From Geothermovivens sp964644845 (lineage in GTDB: Bacteria; Zhuqueibacterota; Zhuqueibacteria; Oleimicrobiales; Geothermoviventaceae): a DNA stretch of 19,807 nt. The translations under genes and the position numbers were made by a program. The notes under the pieces are model-generated. The model saw only the letters and a list, made by a program, of their open reading frames with translations. It was not told the origin of the DNA and did no database searches. Each line of letters opens with the position of its first letter. The stretch's first letter is position 1. This document shows positions 1 to 8,285 of this stretch, one piece after another. The stretch covers positions 1 through 19,807 of the forward strand of contig CAZXXS010000033.1 of assembly GCA_964644845.1 (NCBI GenBank), read 5' to 3'.

Positions 1-78
1 AATGAAGAACAACGCGCCTTCAGATCCAGAAAACAGACAACGTCGGTCAAAATCACTCTTAGGCAGGAGGCAGTTCAA
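1..78 (+). promoter_or_regulatory. 5' flank and ribosome binding site of the GH20 gene
   Basis: This short stretch ends with AGGCAGGAGG at 61-70, a strong Shine-Dalgarno sequence 8 nt before the ATG at 79. It fixes the start of the GH20 gene. I see no convincing promoter in the 78 bases available, so the gene may be transcribed from a promoter, or as part of an operon, lying to the left of the window. Confidence 0.6.
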
Positions 79-2664
79 ATGCGAAAGACGGCAGTGTGGA
101 TCATCATGCTTTTTCTGGCTTCATCAGCCTGGGGCCGGTCACGTAGCCTCAACCTCGTTCCCAAGCCCGTCGAGGTGAAGCAACATCGGGGGTGGTTTGC
201 GTTTGAACCCGGCCGCGCGGGTTTGATCCTGGGGAAGGCGGCAACGGAGGACGACCGTTTCGCTGCACAGTTGTTGCAGGACGAAGTCCAGCAAGACCTC
301 GGTGTGAAACTGCCTTACTCCACAGCGAAGCGCCAAATCTACCTGGTGCTTCCCTCGCGGGATGCAGAGCTAACCGAGATCTGCCGCAAAGCGAAAGCCC
401 TCCCGGACCAAAACCTCGGCAGTGAGGGTTACCTGCTGGTCGTGAGCCCGAAGCGCATTCTGGTGACCGCCAACACGTCCACGGGGCTGTTCTACGGTGT
501 TCAAACCTTGAGGCAACTTATTCGCGGGAATGCCGTCGGGAGAAAAATCCCGTGCGTCCGGATACGCGATTACCCGGCTTTGCCGTACCGCGGCCAACAG
601 GATGATCTGAGCCGCGGCCCGGTGCGAACAAAGGAATTCCTTAAGAAAGAAATCCGCCGGCTGGCAGAACTCAAGCTCAACATGACAACCTACTACACGG
701 AACACATTTTCCGAACGAAATCGCACCCGGATTTCGCGCCGGCCGGAGGCTCGCTCACCGCTGAGGACGTGCGCGAGCTCTCGGAGTACGCTCGCAAATA
801 CCACGTTACTTTGGTAGGCAACTTCCAGTCATTCGGACACTTCCGAAACATCCTCAAATACCCGAAGTTCGAACCTCTCGGCGAAAACGACTGGGTCCTT
901 TCGCCGGCGTTGAAGGAGTCGTATCAGCTTCTGGCCGACATCCTCGGAGAAATCGCACCAGCCTACCCCGCCAAGCTCTTCAACGTTAATTGCGATGAGA
1001 CGTGGGGGCTGGGCACCGGGGCCTCCAAGAAAATGGTGGAAGAACACGGAATCGCCTGGGTCTACGCCAAGCATCTGAACTGGTTGCACGACGAGCTGGC
1101 GAAGTACGGCAAGCGGATGATGATGTGGGGCGACATCGCTCTCAGGCACCCGGAAATCATCCCCCAGATCGATCACGACACCATCATGTTGTCCTGGGGA
1201 TACAGTGCCAAAGACTCGTTTGTCTCGGCGATCCGGCCTTTCCGAAAGGCCGGTTTCGACGTGATGGTGTGTCCTGGTGTGTCGTGCTGGAGCCGGATTT
1301 TTCCGAACTTCGCCGTAGCCAGGGTGAACATCCACAACTACGTGCGGGATGGTGTGGCTGAGGGTGCCATCGGCATGCTGAACACGGCCTGGTTCGACGA
1401 CGGGGAAAGCCTCTTCTCCACCACATGGTACGGCATTGCCTACGGGGCTGAACAGGCCTGGAACCCCGGCGCTTTGGACGACACCACGTTCGCTCGCCGT
1501 TTCGCCGCCGCTGTCTACGGCGACCGAGCCAACGGAATTGGGCGAGCCATCGAAGTCTTTGCCGAGATCCCCAACTACAGCGTGGTCGACGGGCTGAACA
1601 ACCGAGTGTTCTGGAAGCCGATTCTCCCCAGAAAAGGCCAAAAGCAGGCTGTCGGCCTGGCTGGCTGGGAACCGGTGGTTCAGCGGACAGAGGTTATCCT
1701 GAAAGCCGTGGCACAAGCCAAACCCACGCACTACGCGCTGGATGTGGACTACATCCGGTTCGCAGCGAAACGGGTGGCCTTCATTCCGGAAATGCGCAGG
1801 TCCGTGCTCTCAGCAGCCCAGGAATACCGCAAAGCGTGCCTGGTTCCACTTAGCTCCCCAAAGGTAGGGCTCCACCTGCGCGCTGCGCACCGGGCGATCG
1901 GCTCGACGCTTGCTGGACTTTACCAGCTCCGCCAGGAGTACCAGCGCCTCTGGCTCGCGGAAAATCGCATGTGGTGGCTGGAAAACAACCTGGCCAAGTA
2001 CGACGCGCTCCTGGCTGATCTGCAGCAGGTGCAATCGTGGCTGGCTCGGGCCATTTCGGACTGGGAAAAGGGGCAAACCATCCCAGCGCCTCGCGACATT
2101 CGGCTGGACATTCACGAGCTCACCGGGGATTTCCTGACGGGCTGGTTGGTGTGCGGGCCGTTCACGCTGCCGGACAAGATGCTGCCACCCGGAAAGGCAT
2201 CCCGTCTGGATGTCGATTTTCTGAGCGGTGTCGGTGGCGAGGCCTCCATTCGCCCGAGGGCAGGCGACCAGGTAAAAACACCGAACGGCCGAACGGTCGC
2301 CTGGCGGTTTGTGGAGGCGGAGAACGACGTTGTCGATTTAGGCAAGTTGCTTGGTGAAAATCCTTCTTCCGTGGCATACGCCTACTGTGAAATCAGCTCG
2401 CCAGAGCCGCGTCAAACTGCACTGCTTCTCGGGAGCAACGACGGCGTCAAGGTCTACCTGAACGGGCGTCGGGTTTACACGCATCCGCAGGGACGCGGTC
2501 TGAGCATCGACGAGGACACCATCCCGATCCAGCTTCAGGCCGGGGTAAATCGGATTCTTCTGAAAGTCGACCAGCTTGGCGGGTCCTGGGGCTTCGCGGT
2601 CCGCCCGCTCGGCGCCAAACTTCGGCGCGACGGGTTCCGGCACGAGGTGCTAAAGTTCGAGTAG
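79..2664 (+). CDS. Secreted GH20-type beta-N-acetylhexosaminidase-like glycoside hydrolase
   Basis: Exo-acting glycoside hydrolase, probably removing terminal N-acetylhexosamine residues outside the cytoplasm. Residues 1-19 are a signal peptide (charged MRK, hydrophobic core, cleavage near SAWG). Residues about 25-160 look like the GH20b domain that precedes the catalytic barrel (VTANTSTGLFYGVQTLRQL). The barrel starts near residue 165, and the neighbouring acids D307-E308 in NVNCDETWG sit where GH20 enzymes carry their catalytic Asp-Glu pair. The family usually has HxGGDE; here the residues before the pair are NVNC, so specificity may differ. After an alpha-helical stretch, residues about 680-850 form a region with GWLVCGPF, SNDGVKVYLNG and GVNRILLKVDQ, typical of a C-terminal beta-sandwich accessory domain. 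The protein is complete at 861 aa. The start is supported by GGAGG 8 nt upstream. It converges on the operon to its right, so it is not part of it. GH20 class is fairly sure; the exact substrate is unknown. Confidence 0.85.
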   Translation: MRKTAVWIIMLFLASSAWGRSRSLNLVPKPVEVKQHRGWFAFEPGRAGLILGKAATEDDRFAAQLLQDEVQQDLGVKLPYSTAKRQIYLVLPSRDAELTEICRKAKALPDQNLGSEGYLLVVSPKRILVTANTSTGLFYGVQTLRQLIRGNAVGRKIPCVRIRDYPALPYRGQQDDLSRGPVRTKEFLKKEIRRLAELKLNMTTYYTEHIFRTKSHPDFAPAGGSLTAEDVRELSEYARKYHVTLVGNFQSFGHFRNILKYPKFEPLGENDWVLSPALKESYQLLADILGEIAPAYPAKLFNVNCDETWGLGTGASKKMVEEHGIAWVYAKHLNWLHDELAKYGKRMMMWGDIALRHPEIIPQIDHDTIMLSWGYSAKDSFVSAIRPFRKAGFDVMVCPGVSCWSRIFPNFAVARVNIHNYVRDGVAEGAIGMLNTAWFDDGESLFSTTWYGIAYGAEQAWNPGALDDTTFARRFAAAVYGDRANGIGRAIEVFAEIPNYSVVDGLNNRVFWKPILPRKGQKQAVGLAGWEPVVQRTEVILKAVAQAKPTHYALDVDYIRFAAKRVAFIPEMRRSVLSAAQEYRKACLVPLSSPKVGLHLRAAHRAIGSTLAGLYQLRQEYQRLWLAENRMWWLENNLAKYDALLADLQQVQSWLARAISDWEKGQTIPAPRDIRLDIHELTGDFLTGWLVCGPFTLPDKMLPPGKASRLDVDFLSGVGGEASIRPRAGDQVKTPNGRTVAWRFVEAENDVVDLGKLLGENPSSVAYAYCEISSPEPRQTALLLGSNDGVKVYLNGRRVYTHPQGRGLSIDEDTIPIQLQAGVNRILLKVDQLGGSWGFAVRPLGAKLRRDGFRHEVLKFE

Positions 2665-2759
2665 AAACATCTGCTGGTACGCACGACAAGCTCGTGTTAC
2701 CCAGTGCTGCACACAGTGCTACCGAGGCCGACACACACAACGGCAAAGTTTCCGGACTG

Positions 2760-2813
2760 CGACAGCAGCGCCTGTCGTTCCGCAAGGGAAACCCCGGGCG
2801 AGCAGGTTTTTCT
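2760..2813 (+). terminator. Possible terminator of the GH20 gene
   Basis: About 95 nt after the GH20 stop lies a 6-bp stem CGACAG/CTGTCG with loop CAGCGC (2760-2777). It is followed by a second small stem AAACC/GGTTT (2789-2809) that runs into a T run (TTTTTCT). The second hairpin plus T tract is the better terminator-like element, but its stem is short and AT-rich. It is a weak call. Confidence 0.3.
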
Positions 2814-3190
2814 GGGAACCGAGAAATAGACCACGAGGGAGGCTCTACACGTCTACCAGTGATTGCCCCCAACCTCGCGCACGGCACTCGCGGCAGTTCT
2901 TCTGAAGGGTGAGCGTTTGAAGAATGCGCCCTGCAGATCGGGTCCTGCGCTCTTGTTGCAAGTTTTGCTTTCACTCTCCCTCAAGGCTGGAGCCATCGAG
3001 AGGATTTTGCAACGCTGGATTTGCAAAGCGGTAGCTCTCTGTGCGACGAGGCAAGCACGTGGGGCGGCCGGCGCGGTGTGGATTGCCCCTTCAAACTGTG
3101 GGCGATTGGGCCCAGACGAATTCCCCCTCACGGTTCTACAAGCGGTACAACAGGGGCTGTCCTCGCTCTCAAGCAGGGGTCGGGCGACGC

Positions 3191-3220
3191 ACCGTAGGCC
3201 TACGGTTCCCGAACCGGTCC
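3191..3220. repeat. 16-bp perfect palindrome next to a second dyad
   Basis: ACCGTAGGCCTACGGT at 3191-3206 is its own reverse complement over 16 bases. It overlaps a second dyad CGGTTCCCGAACCG at 3203-3216, whose arms CGGTTC and GAACCG pair. The cluster lies 31-60 nt downstream of the aminotransferase stop and has no T run, so it is not a standard intrinsic terminator. It could be a protein-binding site or a transcript-stabilising hairpin. Confidence 0.5.
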
Positions 3221-3250
3221 ACCAGGCGCTGCCCGCGCGCGACGGAGGCC

Positions 3251-4330
3251 TTAGAGCACGTCTTCGAGTACCGCCAGCGCCTTCTCCACGAGTGCGGGGT
3301 TAGCCTGGCGGCCCATGTGGCCAATCCGAAAAACCAGCCCGGCAAGGGGCCCCAACGATCCGCCGACTACCATGCCCCTTTCACGCAGTCGACGGTCGAG
3401 CTCTGCCCACGTGACAGCCTTCGGCACTTTCACCGCGGTCACTGTGGGTGAGCACGCTGACTCCTCCCGTGGGTAAAGTTCCAGCCCCAGACGCCGCAAA
3501 CCATTCCGGCAACTCTGTGCGGCCATTTCATGCCGCCGCCACACATTCTCGAGGCCTTCTTCGAGGATGCGCGACACAGCCACGTTCAATGCCGCCAGGC
3601 CATGCCAGTTTGGCGTGTACGGAAACCAGCGTTTGTCCAAGGCAGTCTCAAACGGGGCCAAGGCATCGTACCCCTGGTAGCCGACCTCCGCAGCTGCGCG
3701 CCAGGCTCGTTCGCTCACGGCTACCAGCCCAAGATCCGGAACAGCCGACAAAGCCTTTTGTGTACCAACGAGGCAAAGGTCAATGCCCCAGGCGTCCACC
3801 TCAAGTGGCGCCCCTGCGGCACTCGACACAGCGTCCACGTAGTACAGGGGCACGTCGTAGCGTCGGACGACTTCGCCGATCTCCGCCACAGGGTTCAACG
3901 TTCCCGAAGGCGTCTCGCAGTGGACCGCCGTCACCATCTTTGGTCGCACTTTTCGGACCACTTCCTCAACGCGTTCGGGGTCCGCAATCTCGTCGTACTC
4001 GAAACCCACCAGCGTAACCTCAGCCCCGCATGCCCGCGCCATGTCGGCAATCCCGTAACCGAAAACGCCCGTGGCCACCGACACCACCCGGTCGCCAGGT
4101 CTCAGTGTGCTCTTCAGCGCGCCCCAAAGTACGACCATGGCTTCGCCCGACATGATGGCCACGCGGTTTCTTGTACGCAGCAGCTGCTGCAGCTGCTTTT
4201 CCGTTTTCTCGTAGAGCTCGTAGTACTCCGGCTCCAGATCGGGCGAGCCGTAATTCTTCTGGTAAGCCGCCAGAACCTCCGGGGCCACGCTGGTAGGTCC
4301 CGGAACCAACGGGATGGGGTAGGTTTCCAT
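3251..4330 (-). CDS. Class V PLP-dependent aminotransferase (alanine/serine-glyoxylate type)
   Basis: Fold-type I PLP enzyme of the class V group containing alanine-glyoxylate and serine-glyoxylate aminotransferases. The N-terminus LVPGPTSVAPEVL is the usual family opening, followed by MSGEAMVVLWGAL (phosphate-binding region). H137-CETPSGT, D166 in YVDAVSS (pairs with the pyridine nitrogen) and K192 in GTQKALSAVP (Schiff-base lysine) are all present. At 359 aa it is close to the normal length. The ATG at 4330 has GAGGAGG 7 nt upstream. It follows the kinase gene by 119 nt on the same strand, so it is either the last gene of the operon or a separate unit. Likely amino acceptors are glyoxylate or pyruvate, but 2-aminoethylphosphonate-type and purine-catabolic members of the family share these motifs, so the substrate is open. 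Confidence 0.85.
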   Translation of the reverse strand: METYPIPLVPGPTSVAPEVLAAYQKNYGSPDLEPEYYELYEKTEKQLQQLLRTRNRVAIMSGEAMVVLWGALKSTLRPGDRVVSVATGVFGYGIADMARACGAEVTLVGFEYDEIADPERVEEVVRKVRPKMVTAVHCETPSGTLNPVAEIGEVVRRYDVPLYYVDAVSSAAGAPLEVDAWGIDLCLVGTQKALSAVPDLGLVAVSERAWRAAAEVGYQGYDALAPFETALDKRWFPYTPNWHGLAALNVAVSRILEEGLENVWRRHEMAAQSCRNGLRRLGLELYPREESACSPTVTAVKVPKAVTWAELDRRLRERGMVVGGSLGPLAGLVFRIGHMGRQANPALVEKALAVLEDVL

Positions 4331-4449
4331 TCTAAGCCCTCCTCGGAGAACTTACCACAGTACCGTACGGAAGAACCGAGGCCCGTTCAGCTTTCCGTTT
4401 CAGACGGCGCGGCCGGCCCCGAACGCCCGCCGTAGACCCGAATGCTAAA
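4331..4449 (-). other. 119-nt gap between kinase and aminotransferase genes
   Basis: This same-strand gap carries the aminotransferase ribosome binding site (GAGGAGG) and a GC-rich segment with GGCCGGCC (4411-4418) inside a possible hairpin. An 8-bp palindrome CCGTACGG lies near 4363-4370. I see no T run for a terminator and no clear promoter. The aminotransferase could still be cotranscribed with the operon. Confidence 0.4.
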
Positions 4450-6093
4450 TCACGGTGGATTCAAGAAACCGGTGCCAGCACTCGGCACACAGATCTCCGC
4501 GGCAGGCTCCAAACCGCGCGGTTCGTAGTAGCGTTTCCGTAGCACGTCAAGCAGACGCGGGGCAGCGTCGGCTTCCGTTAAAGCGAGCACCATGCCGCCA
4601 AGACCAGCCCCGGTCAGGCCAGCGCCCACAACACCTTCGACACGTCGAGCAATGTCTACGATTTCATCCAGCTCCAGCACGCTACAACGGTAGCCACCAG
4701 GCTGGTAGGCCAAACGGGCCTGCTCACGATCCAGGGGATTCGCGCTCTCTGACAGCTCGATCAAGACATCGAGGGATTCATCGTCCACAGGCGCCACCCA
4801 CGGACGGTAGCCATCGGCGTTACGCCTGGCAATCCGGTCGCCGTCGTGGGAAATGTACATCAGGCGACCGAACTCATGTATTTTACTGGACTCGAGCAGT
4901 TCAGCGGCCAACTCGCCCCGCTCGCACTCGGCCAGTCCGAAAAAGCACACACCCCGCACCTCGTAGCCCGTCATCGGTTCGGGATGCATTTTGAGCAGTC
5001 TCTCCAGGGGCTTGGCCTCTTTGCCCAACCTGGCCATCGCTTCAGCCCTGGAAATGGTCATCGGCAGTTCGCGTAACAGACGGTAAACATCCGCCTGACT
5101 CACACCGAGGTTCTTTGTGTTGACATCGCGCAGATGCTGCAGCCGATCCGCAAATTCGGGATGGTTCTTCCGAATCAGCCGAAAACCAATTTCGTAAGCA
5201 ACGATCTTCTCGTTGAACACGTGACGAACGCCGTCACTCTTCGCGGCGGAGTGCAGCGAGTTGATGGCTACCACTGCGTATCCCCGCGGCAAGGGAACGT
5301 GGCGGTAGCGGATCGGGAAAAACTGCAGGTGCAGAACCTGTCCGCGCCTTCCGAGCACCATTGCGGCGTGGTCGCCAGCGCCACCGCGTGTGCCAACGTA
5401 CCACTCCGCGAGACCGTAGTGCTCGGGTTTGCTGTCGGTCTCGAGATCCAGGTCATTTACGGCCAGCAACGCTTCGCCGGTGCCGACCACCAGCGCCGAT
5501 GAAGAACTCAGTCCCGCGGCGGGTGGAATGTCGCCCCAGACGGTCGCGTTCACTCCACGCACCGGCTCTCGCAACAGGTGTGACAGGTAAAGCGCCACCC
5601 CTTGCACGTAATTCCGCCAGTGGCCTCGCTCGACATCAACCCTTTCCAGAAAATCCAGCCAATCTTCCGAACGCCAGGCCAGGGGGAAATCCGCCAGTTC
5701 CACCGCAAAAGCTCGGTAACGAGGGTCCGCATTTTGAAAAAGCAGCCGGTGGTCGTCCCTGGGTGACACAGCGAACCAGGTGTCCCGGTGAATCGGCAGG
5801 TAGTTCACCCAACCGCCGCGATGTTCGATGTGCACCCCCATCAGGTTGATGCGCGCAGGCACTCGTAACAGCCACACAGGCTGATCGGCTCCGAACTGTT
5901 GCTGGTGCAGTTGAAGCAACCGTTGCACAGCCACTGCCTTTTGGCGCCACAGTTCGGGCACCTCCCCGTAAATCGCTTGCCACAACTCTTCGGCACTGCC
6001 GCTGTCGGCAAGGAATTCCAGCCAGTCCCGCACGTTTCGCGCTTGGCTAGATTGCTGGCGCGCTTTCAAGCCGGCCAATTTAGAGTTGTTCAC
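4450..6093 (-). CDS. Galactokinase-like GHMP sugar kinase with N-terminal extension
   Basis: Cytoplasmic ATP-dependent sugar kinase of the GHMP family, nearest in layout to galactokinases. VPARINLMGVHIEHRGG (residues 78-94) corresponds to the galactokinase signature, PPAAGLSSSSA (190-200) is the ATP phosphate loop, D241 in GGAGDHAA matches the catalytic aspartate region, and GAGLTGAGLGGMV near residue 503 is the third GHMP motif. Classical galactokinases have GEHTDY at the sugar site; here it is GVHIEH, so the sugar is likely not galactose. There are about 75 residues before the signature, longer than usual, and the total of 547 aa exceeds the usual 380-400. The start is GTG with GGAGGGGG just upstream, and it overlaps the symporter stop by 14 nt, implying translational coupling. 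Candidate substrates include another hexose, a deoxysugar, an N-acetylhexosamine or a uronic acid. Family sure, substrate unknown. Confidence 0.85.
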   Translation of the reverse strand: MNNSKLAGLKARQQSSQARNVRDWLEFLADSGSAEELWQAIYGEVPELWRQKAVAVQRLLQLHQQQFGADQPVWLLRVPARINLMGVHIEHRGGWVNYLPIHRDTWFAVSPRDDHRLLFQNADPRYRAFAVELADFPLAWRSEDWLDFLERVDVERGHWRNYVQGVALYLSHLLREPVRGVNATVWGDIPPAAGLSSSSALVVGTGEALLAVNDLDLETDSKPEHYGLAEWYVGTRGGAGDHAAMVLGRRGQVLHLQFFPIRYRHVPLPRGYAVVAINSLHSAAKSDGVRHVFNEKIVAYEIGFRLIRKNHPEFADRLQHLRDVNTKNLGVSQADVYRLLRELPMTISRAEAMARLGKEAKPLERLLKMHPEPMTGYEVRGVCFFGLAECERGELAAELLESSKIHEFGRLMYISHDGDRIARRNADGYRPWVAPVDDESLDVLIELSESANPLDREQARLAYQPGGYRCSVLELDEIVDIARRVEGVVGAGLTGAGLGGMVLALTEADAAPRLLDVLRKRYYEPRGLEPAAEICVPSAGTGFLNPP

Positions 6094-7561
6094 CTTCCCC
6101 CTCCAGTTGCCGGAACAGCTTTTCGACGCGTGCTTCCTCTTCTGGGGATCTCCGACTTACGAGACCCTCGACGAAGAAAATCGCAAACGTCACGAGCAGC
6201 TCAGCACCTGTGTATTCAGGAAAGCCCGTGCTGAGTCCGAACCAGGCGGGAACGGCGTACTTGACGAACACAAAGGTCAGAAATCCGCCTGCCCAGGCAG
6301 CCAGAGCGCCTTTCCAGGTGGTCTTGCGGTACAGCATGCCAAAAAGCAACGGGATCGACACAGGGCCGAGGATAGCCGCGAACCACTCAATCATGGCCTT
6401 AAAAGCCCCCTGCAATTTGATCGTGAGCAAGGCTGATTCGATAGTGAGCGCCCCGAGCACGACCGTCGCAACAATCCCAACCTTGAGCAAAAGTCGGTCA
6501 TTGCGGCTCTTCATGAAGTTGCGCTCAAAAATGTCTTTCGTAAACACCGCCGAAAGAGCATTCAGGTCCGAATCGATCATCGACATGGTAGCCGCGAACA
6601 TGGAGATCACGAACAGCCCAAGCAAGCCCGGCGACAGGCCTTTGAGCAGATGCTCGGCAACGAGCACGTACGACTGCTCTGGATTTTGGATTTCCCCTAC
6701 GATCAACCTGGCGGCCCACACGGGAATGTAGATGGCAATCGGGTACAGCAGGTAAAGGAAACCGGACAGCAAAGCGGCCTTGCGGGCATCTCTGGCACGG
6801 CCGATGCTGTAGAAACGCTGCGCCAGGCCCCAGGTACCCCCGTTGTAACTCAAAATGATCACGATTCCGTAGACGAACACAAACCAGGGCGTGACGGTAC
6901 CATTGAAGAGGTTTCCCATCCCCTCCGGGAGGTTGTTCCACATGGTTGACCAGCCGCCAACGGCTTTCAGCGCGAGCGGCACCAATACCAAAGTGATCGA
7001 GAACTGAACGAAGAACTGAGCGAAATCCGTGAGAACCGTCGCCCAAAAACCACCCATGAACAGGTAGAGGATGGTGATGACTCCAGTGCCGACGATTACT
7101 TCTTGTAAGGGCCACCCCGTGACCACGTGCACAACCATCGACAACGAGTAGAGCTTGGCCCCTTCGTCGATGAACTTCACGCCGATGCCACTCCACGCGA
7201 AAACCTGCCGCACAGTGTTGTTGAAACGCCGCTCCAGGTACTCGATGGGTGTTTGCACACGCAAACGCGACCACCGCGGAGCCCACAGATACGCACCGAT
7301 CATCAAAGCCACGAAGCAAGGCCAGGCGAACAACGTCCAAATGGCAAAACCCGTCGTGTAGGCCACGCTGGCGTAGCCAACGAAGGCAAAGGCACTGTAA
7401 CCCGACACGTGGTGCGAAATGGCCGCCATCCACCACGGCACCTTGCGTCCACCCGTGAAGTAGTCCTCAGCATTCTGGACCAACCGCTTGGCTGCGTAGC
7501 CGAGCCCCGCCACCAGCACACCGTAGATTGCCACAACCACGTAGTCAACCGACGTCAGCAC
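6080..7561 (-). CDS. Sodium:solute symporter (SSS family)
   Basis: Inner-membrane sodium-coupled transporter of 493 aa with about 13 hydrophobic segments. AEDYFTGGRKVPWW (31-44) after the first segment, FMGGFWATVLTDFAQF (168-183) and SMIDSDLNALSAVFTKDIF (327-345, the sodium-site helix region) are SSS hallmarks. I chose the GTG start at 7559-7561 because GGGAGG lies 9 nt upstream and the protein then begins directly at the first membrane helix (LTSVDYVVVAIYG). A longer in-frame start at 7639 would add 26 polar residues inside lutC. The gap to lutC is 19 nt. It presumably imports the operon's substrate, and members of this family carry sugars, organic acids, amino acids or vitamins. The kinase next door favours a sugar; the Lut genes would favour lactate or a related acid. 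Confidence 0.88.
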   Translation of the reverse strand: MLTSVDYVVVAIYGVLVAGLGYAAKRLVQNAEDYFTGGRKVPWWMAAISHHVSGYSAFAFVGYASVAYTTGFAIWTLFAWPCFVALMIGAYLWAPRWSRLRVQTPIEYLERRFNNTVRQVFAWSGIGVKFIDEGAKLYSLSMVVHVVTGWPLQEVIVGTGVITILYLFMGGFWATVLTDFAQFFVQFSITLVLVPLALKAVGGWSTMWNNLPEGMGNLFNGTVTPWFVFVYGIVIILSYNGGTWGLAQRFYSIGRARDARKAALLSGFLYLLYPIAIYIPVWAARLIVGEIQNPEQSYVLVAEHLLKGLSPGLLGLFVISMFAATMSMIDSDLNALSAVFTKDIFERNFMKSRNDRLLLKVGIVATVVLGALTIESALLTIKLQGAFKAMIEWFAAILGPVSIPLLFGMLYRKTTWKGALAAWAGGFLTFVFVKYAVPAWFGLSTGFPEYTGAELLVTFAIFFVEGLVSRRSPEEEARVEKLFRQLEGEGEQL

Positions 7562-7580
7562 TTTCTTTTCCCTCCCGCTC

Positions 7581-8285
7581 TTAGGGTTCCTGGGATCCGA
7601 CCAGTAGGAAAACCTCCAGATTCTGGGGGCCGTGCACACCCCGGATAAGGACCTTCTCGATGTCCGCTGTACGGCTCGACCCGGTTACAATCGTTACCGC
7701 CGGAAAATCGGGATCAGCATGCAGCTGTTCAAGCCGAGGAATCACTTCGTCCAGGTTCGGTACGAGTTGGCCGGAGGATGCGACGACGAAGTGGTGCCTG
7801 GGCAACAAGCTGAGCACGCGAGGGCGACCTGTCCTGTGTACCAGCACCACACTGCCGGTTTCGGCCAACAACCAGTCCGCTCCTGTGACACCGACCGACG
7901 CATCTGCCAGCAGATTTTTCCAGAGAACGCCCTCGGCCGGTTCCAACGCCTCGTGCAGATCTGGTACGCCAGTTTCACGCAAGCGCTCGAGCAGCCGAAC
8001 ATCTGTGATCGTAAGCCCGCGTTCCACCCAGATACTTCCGTCCCGAACGTCGGTCAAGCGCCGTGCAAGCCGATCAATTAGTTCGGAGACTGTAGCAGCC
8101 TCGTGAACAAGTCCTCCCAGTTCCAGTTGTCGCTGCACGAAGAGTTCCACATGCTGAGAAAAGGTGCGTTGCCGGGGACGCGGATCCAGGGACGCTTCCA
8201 CGCCTGCGCGGTCGTAAGGAAACTCTCGCCGCGAAGAAATGCGCCGAATTCTCGTCAAGATCTCCTTCCGTGCCTTTTCTGACAT
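7581..8285 (-). CDS. lutC: Lactate utilisation protein C, LUD domain
   Basis: Third component of the LutABC (YkgEFG) iron-sulfur lactate dehydrogenase system, which oxidises L-lactate to pyruvate in the cytoplasm at the membrane. The protein is a single LUD/DUF162 domain of 234 aa, the usual length. TGADWLLAETGSVVLV (134-149) and GSSRTADIEKVLIRGVHGP (202-220) are the family signatures. The ATG abuts the TAG stop of lutB with no intervening base, so translation is probably coupled. The order A-B-C matches the well-studied arrangement in Bacillus. High confidence in family and context; lactate as substrate is inferred from orthology. Confidence 0.93.
   Translation of the reverse strand: MSEKARKEILTRIRRISSRREFPYDRAGVEASLDPRPRQRTFSQHVELFVQRQLELGGLVHEAATVSELIDRLARRLTDVRDGSIWVERGLTITDVRLLERLRETGVPDLHEALEPAEGVLWKNLLADASVGVTGADWLLAETGSVVLVHRTGRPRVLSLLPRHHFVVASSGQLVPNLDEVIPRLEQLHADPDFPAVTIVTGSSRTADIEKVLIRGVHGPQNLEVFLLVGSQEP

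Larger units (their letters stand above)
2665..3250. other. Convergent intergenic region, no supported gene
   Basis: 586 bases separate the 3' ends of the GH20 gene (+) and the aminotransferase gene (-). Open frames here lack homology-like character, have no ribosome binding site, or run into the 3' end of the aminotransferase gene. The region should hold both transcript ends. The structures I can see are two hairpins at 2760-2809 and a palindrome cluster at 3191-3220, listed separately. The imperfect direct repeats TTTGCAACGC and TTTGCAAAGC lie near 3006-3031. I see no tRNA or mobile element. Confidence 0.6.

Noticed and set aside
829..1731. 300-residue open frame antisense to the GH20 gene
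   Set aside because: It lies wholly inside a well-supported gene on the other strand, and its translation is His/Val/Gly-rich shadow sequence.
2863..3303. 146-residue open frame on the plus strand in the convergent intergenic region
   Set aside because: It has no ribosome binding site, its residue make-up is rich in Arg/Pro/Ala without domain-like patterns, and it runs antisense into the 3' end of the aminotransferase gene.
7562..7639. Longer start for the sodium:solute symporter
   Set aside because: The added residues are polar, overlap lutC and lack a ribosome binding site. The GTG at 7561 has GGGAGG upstream and begins at the first membrane helix.
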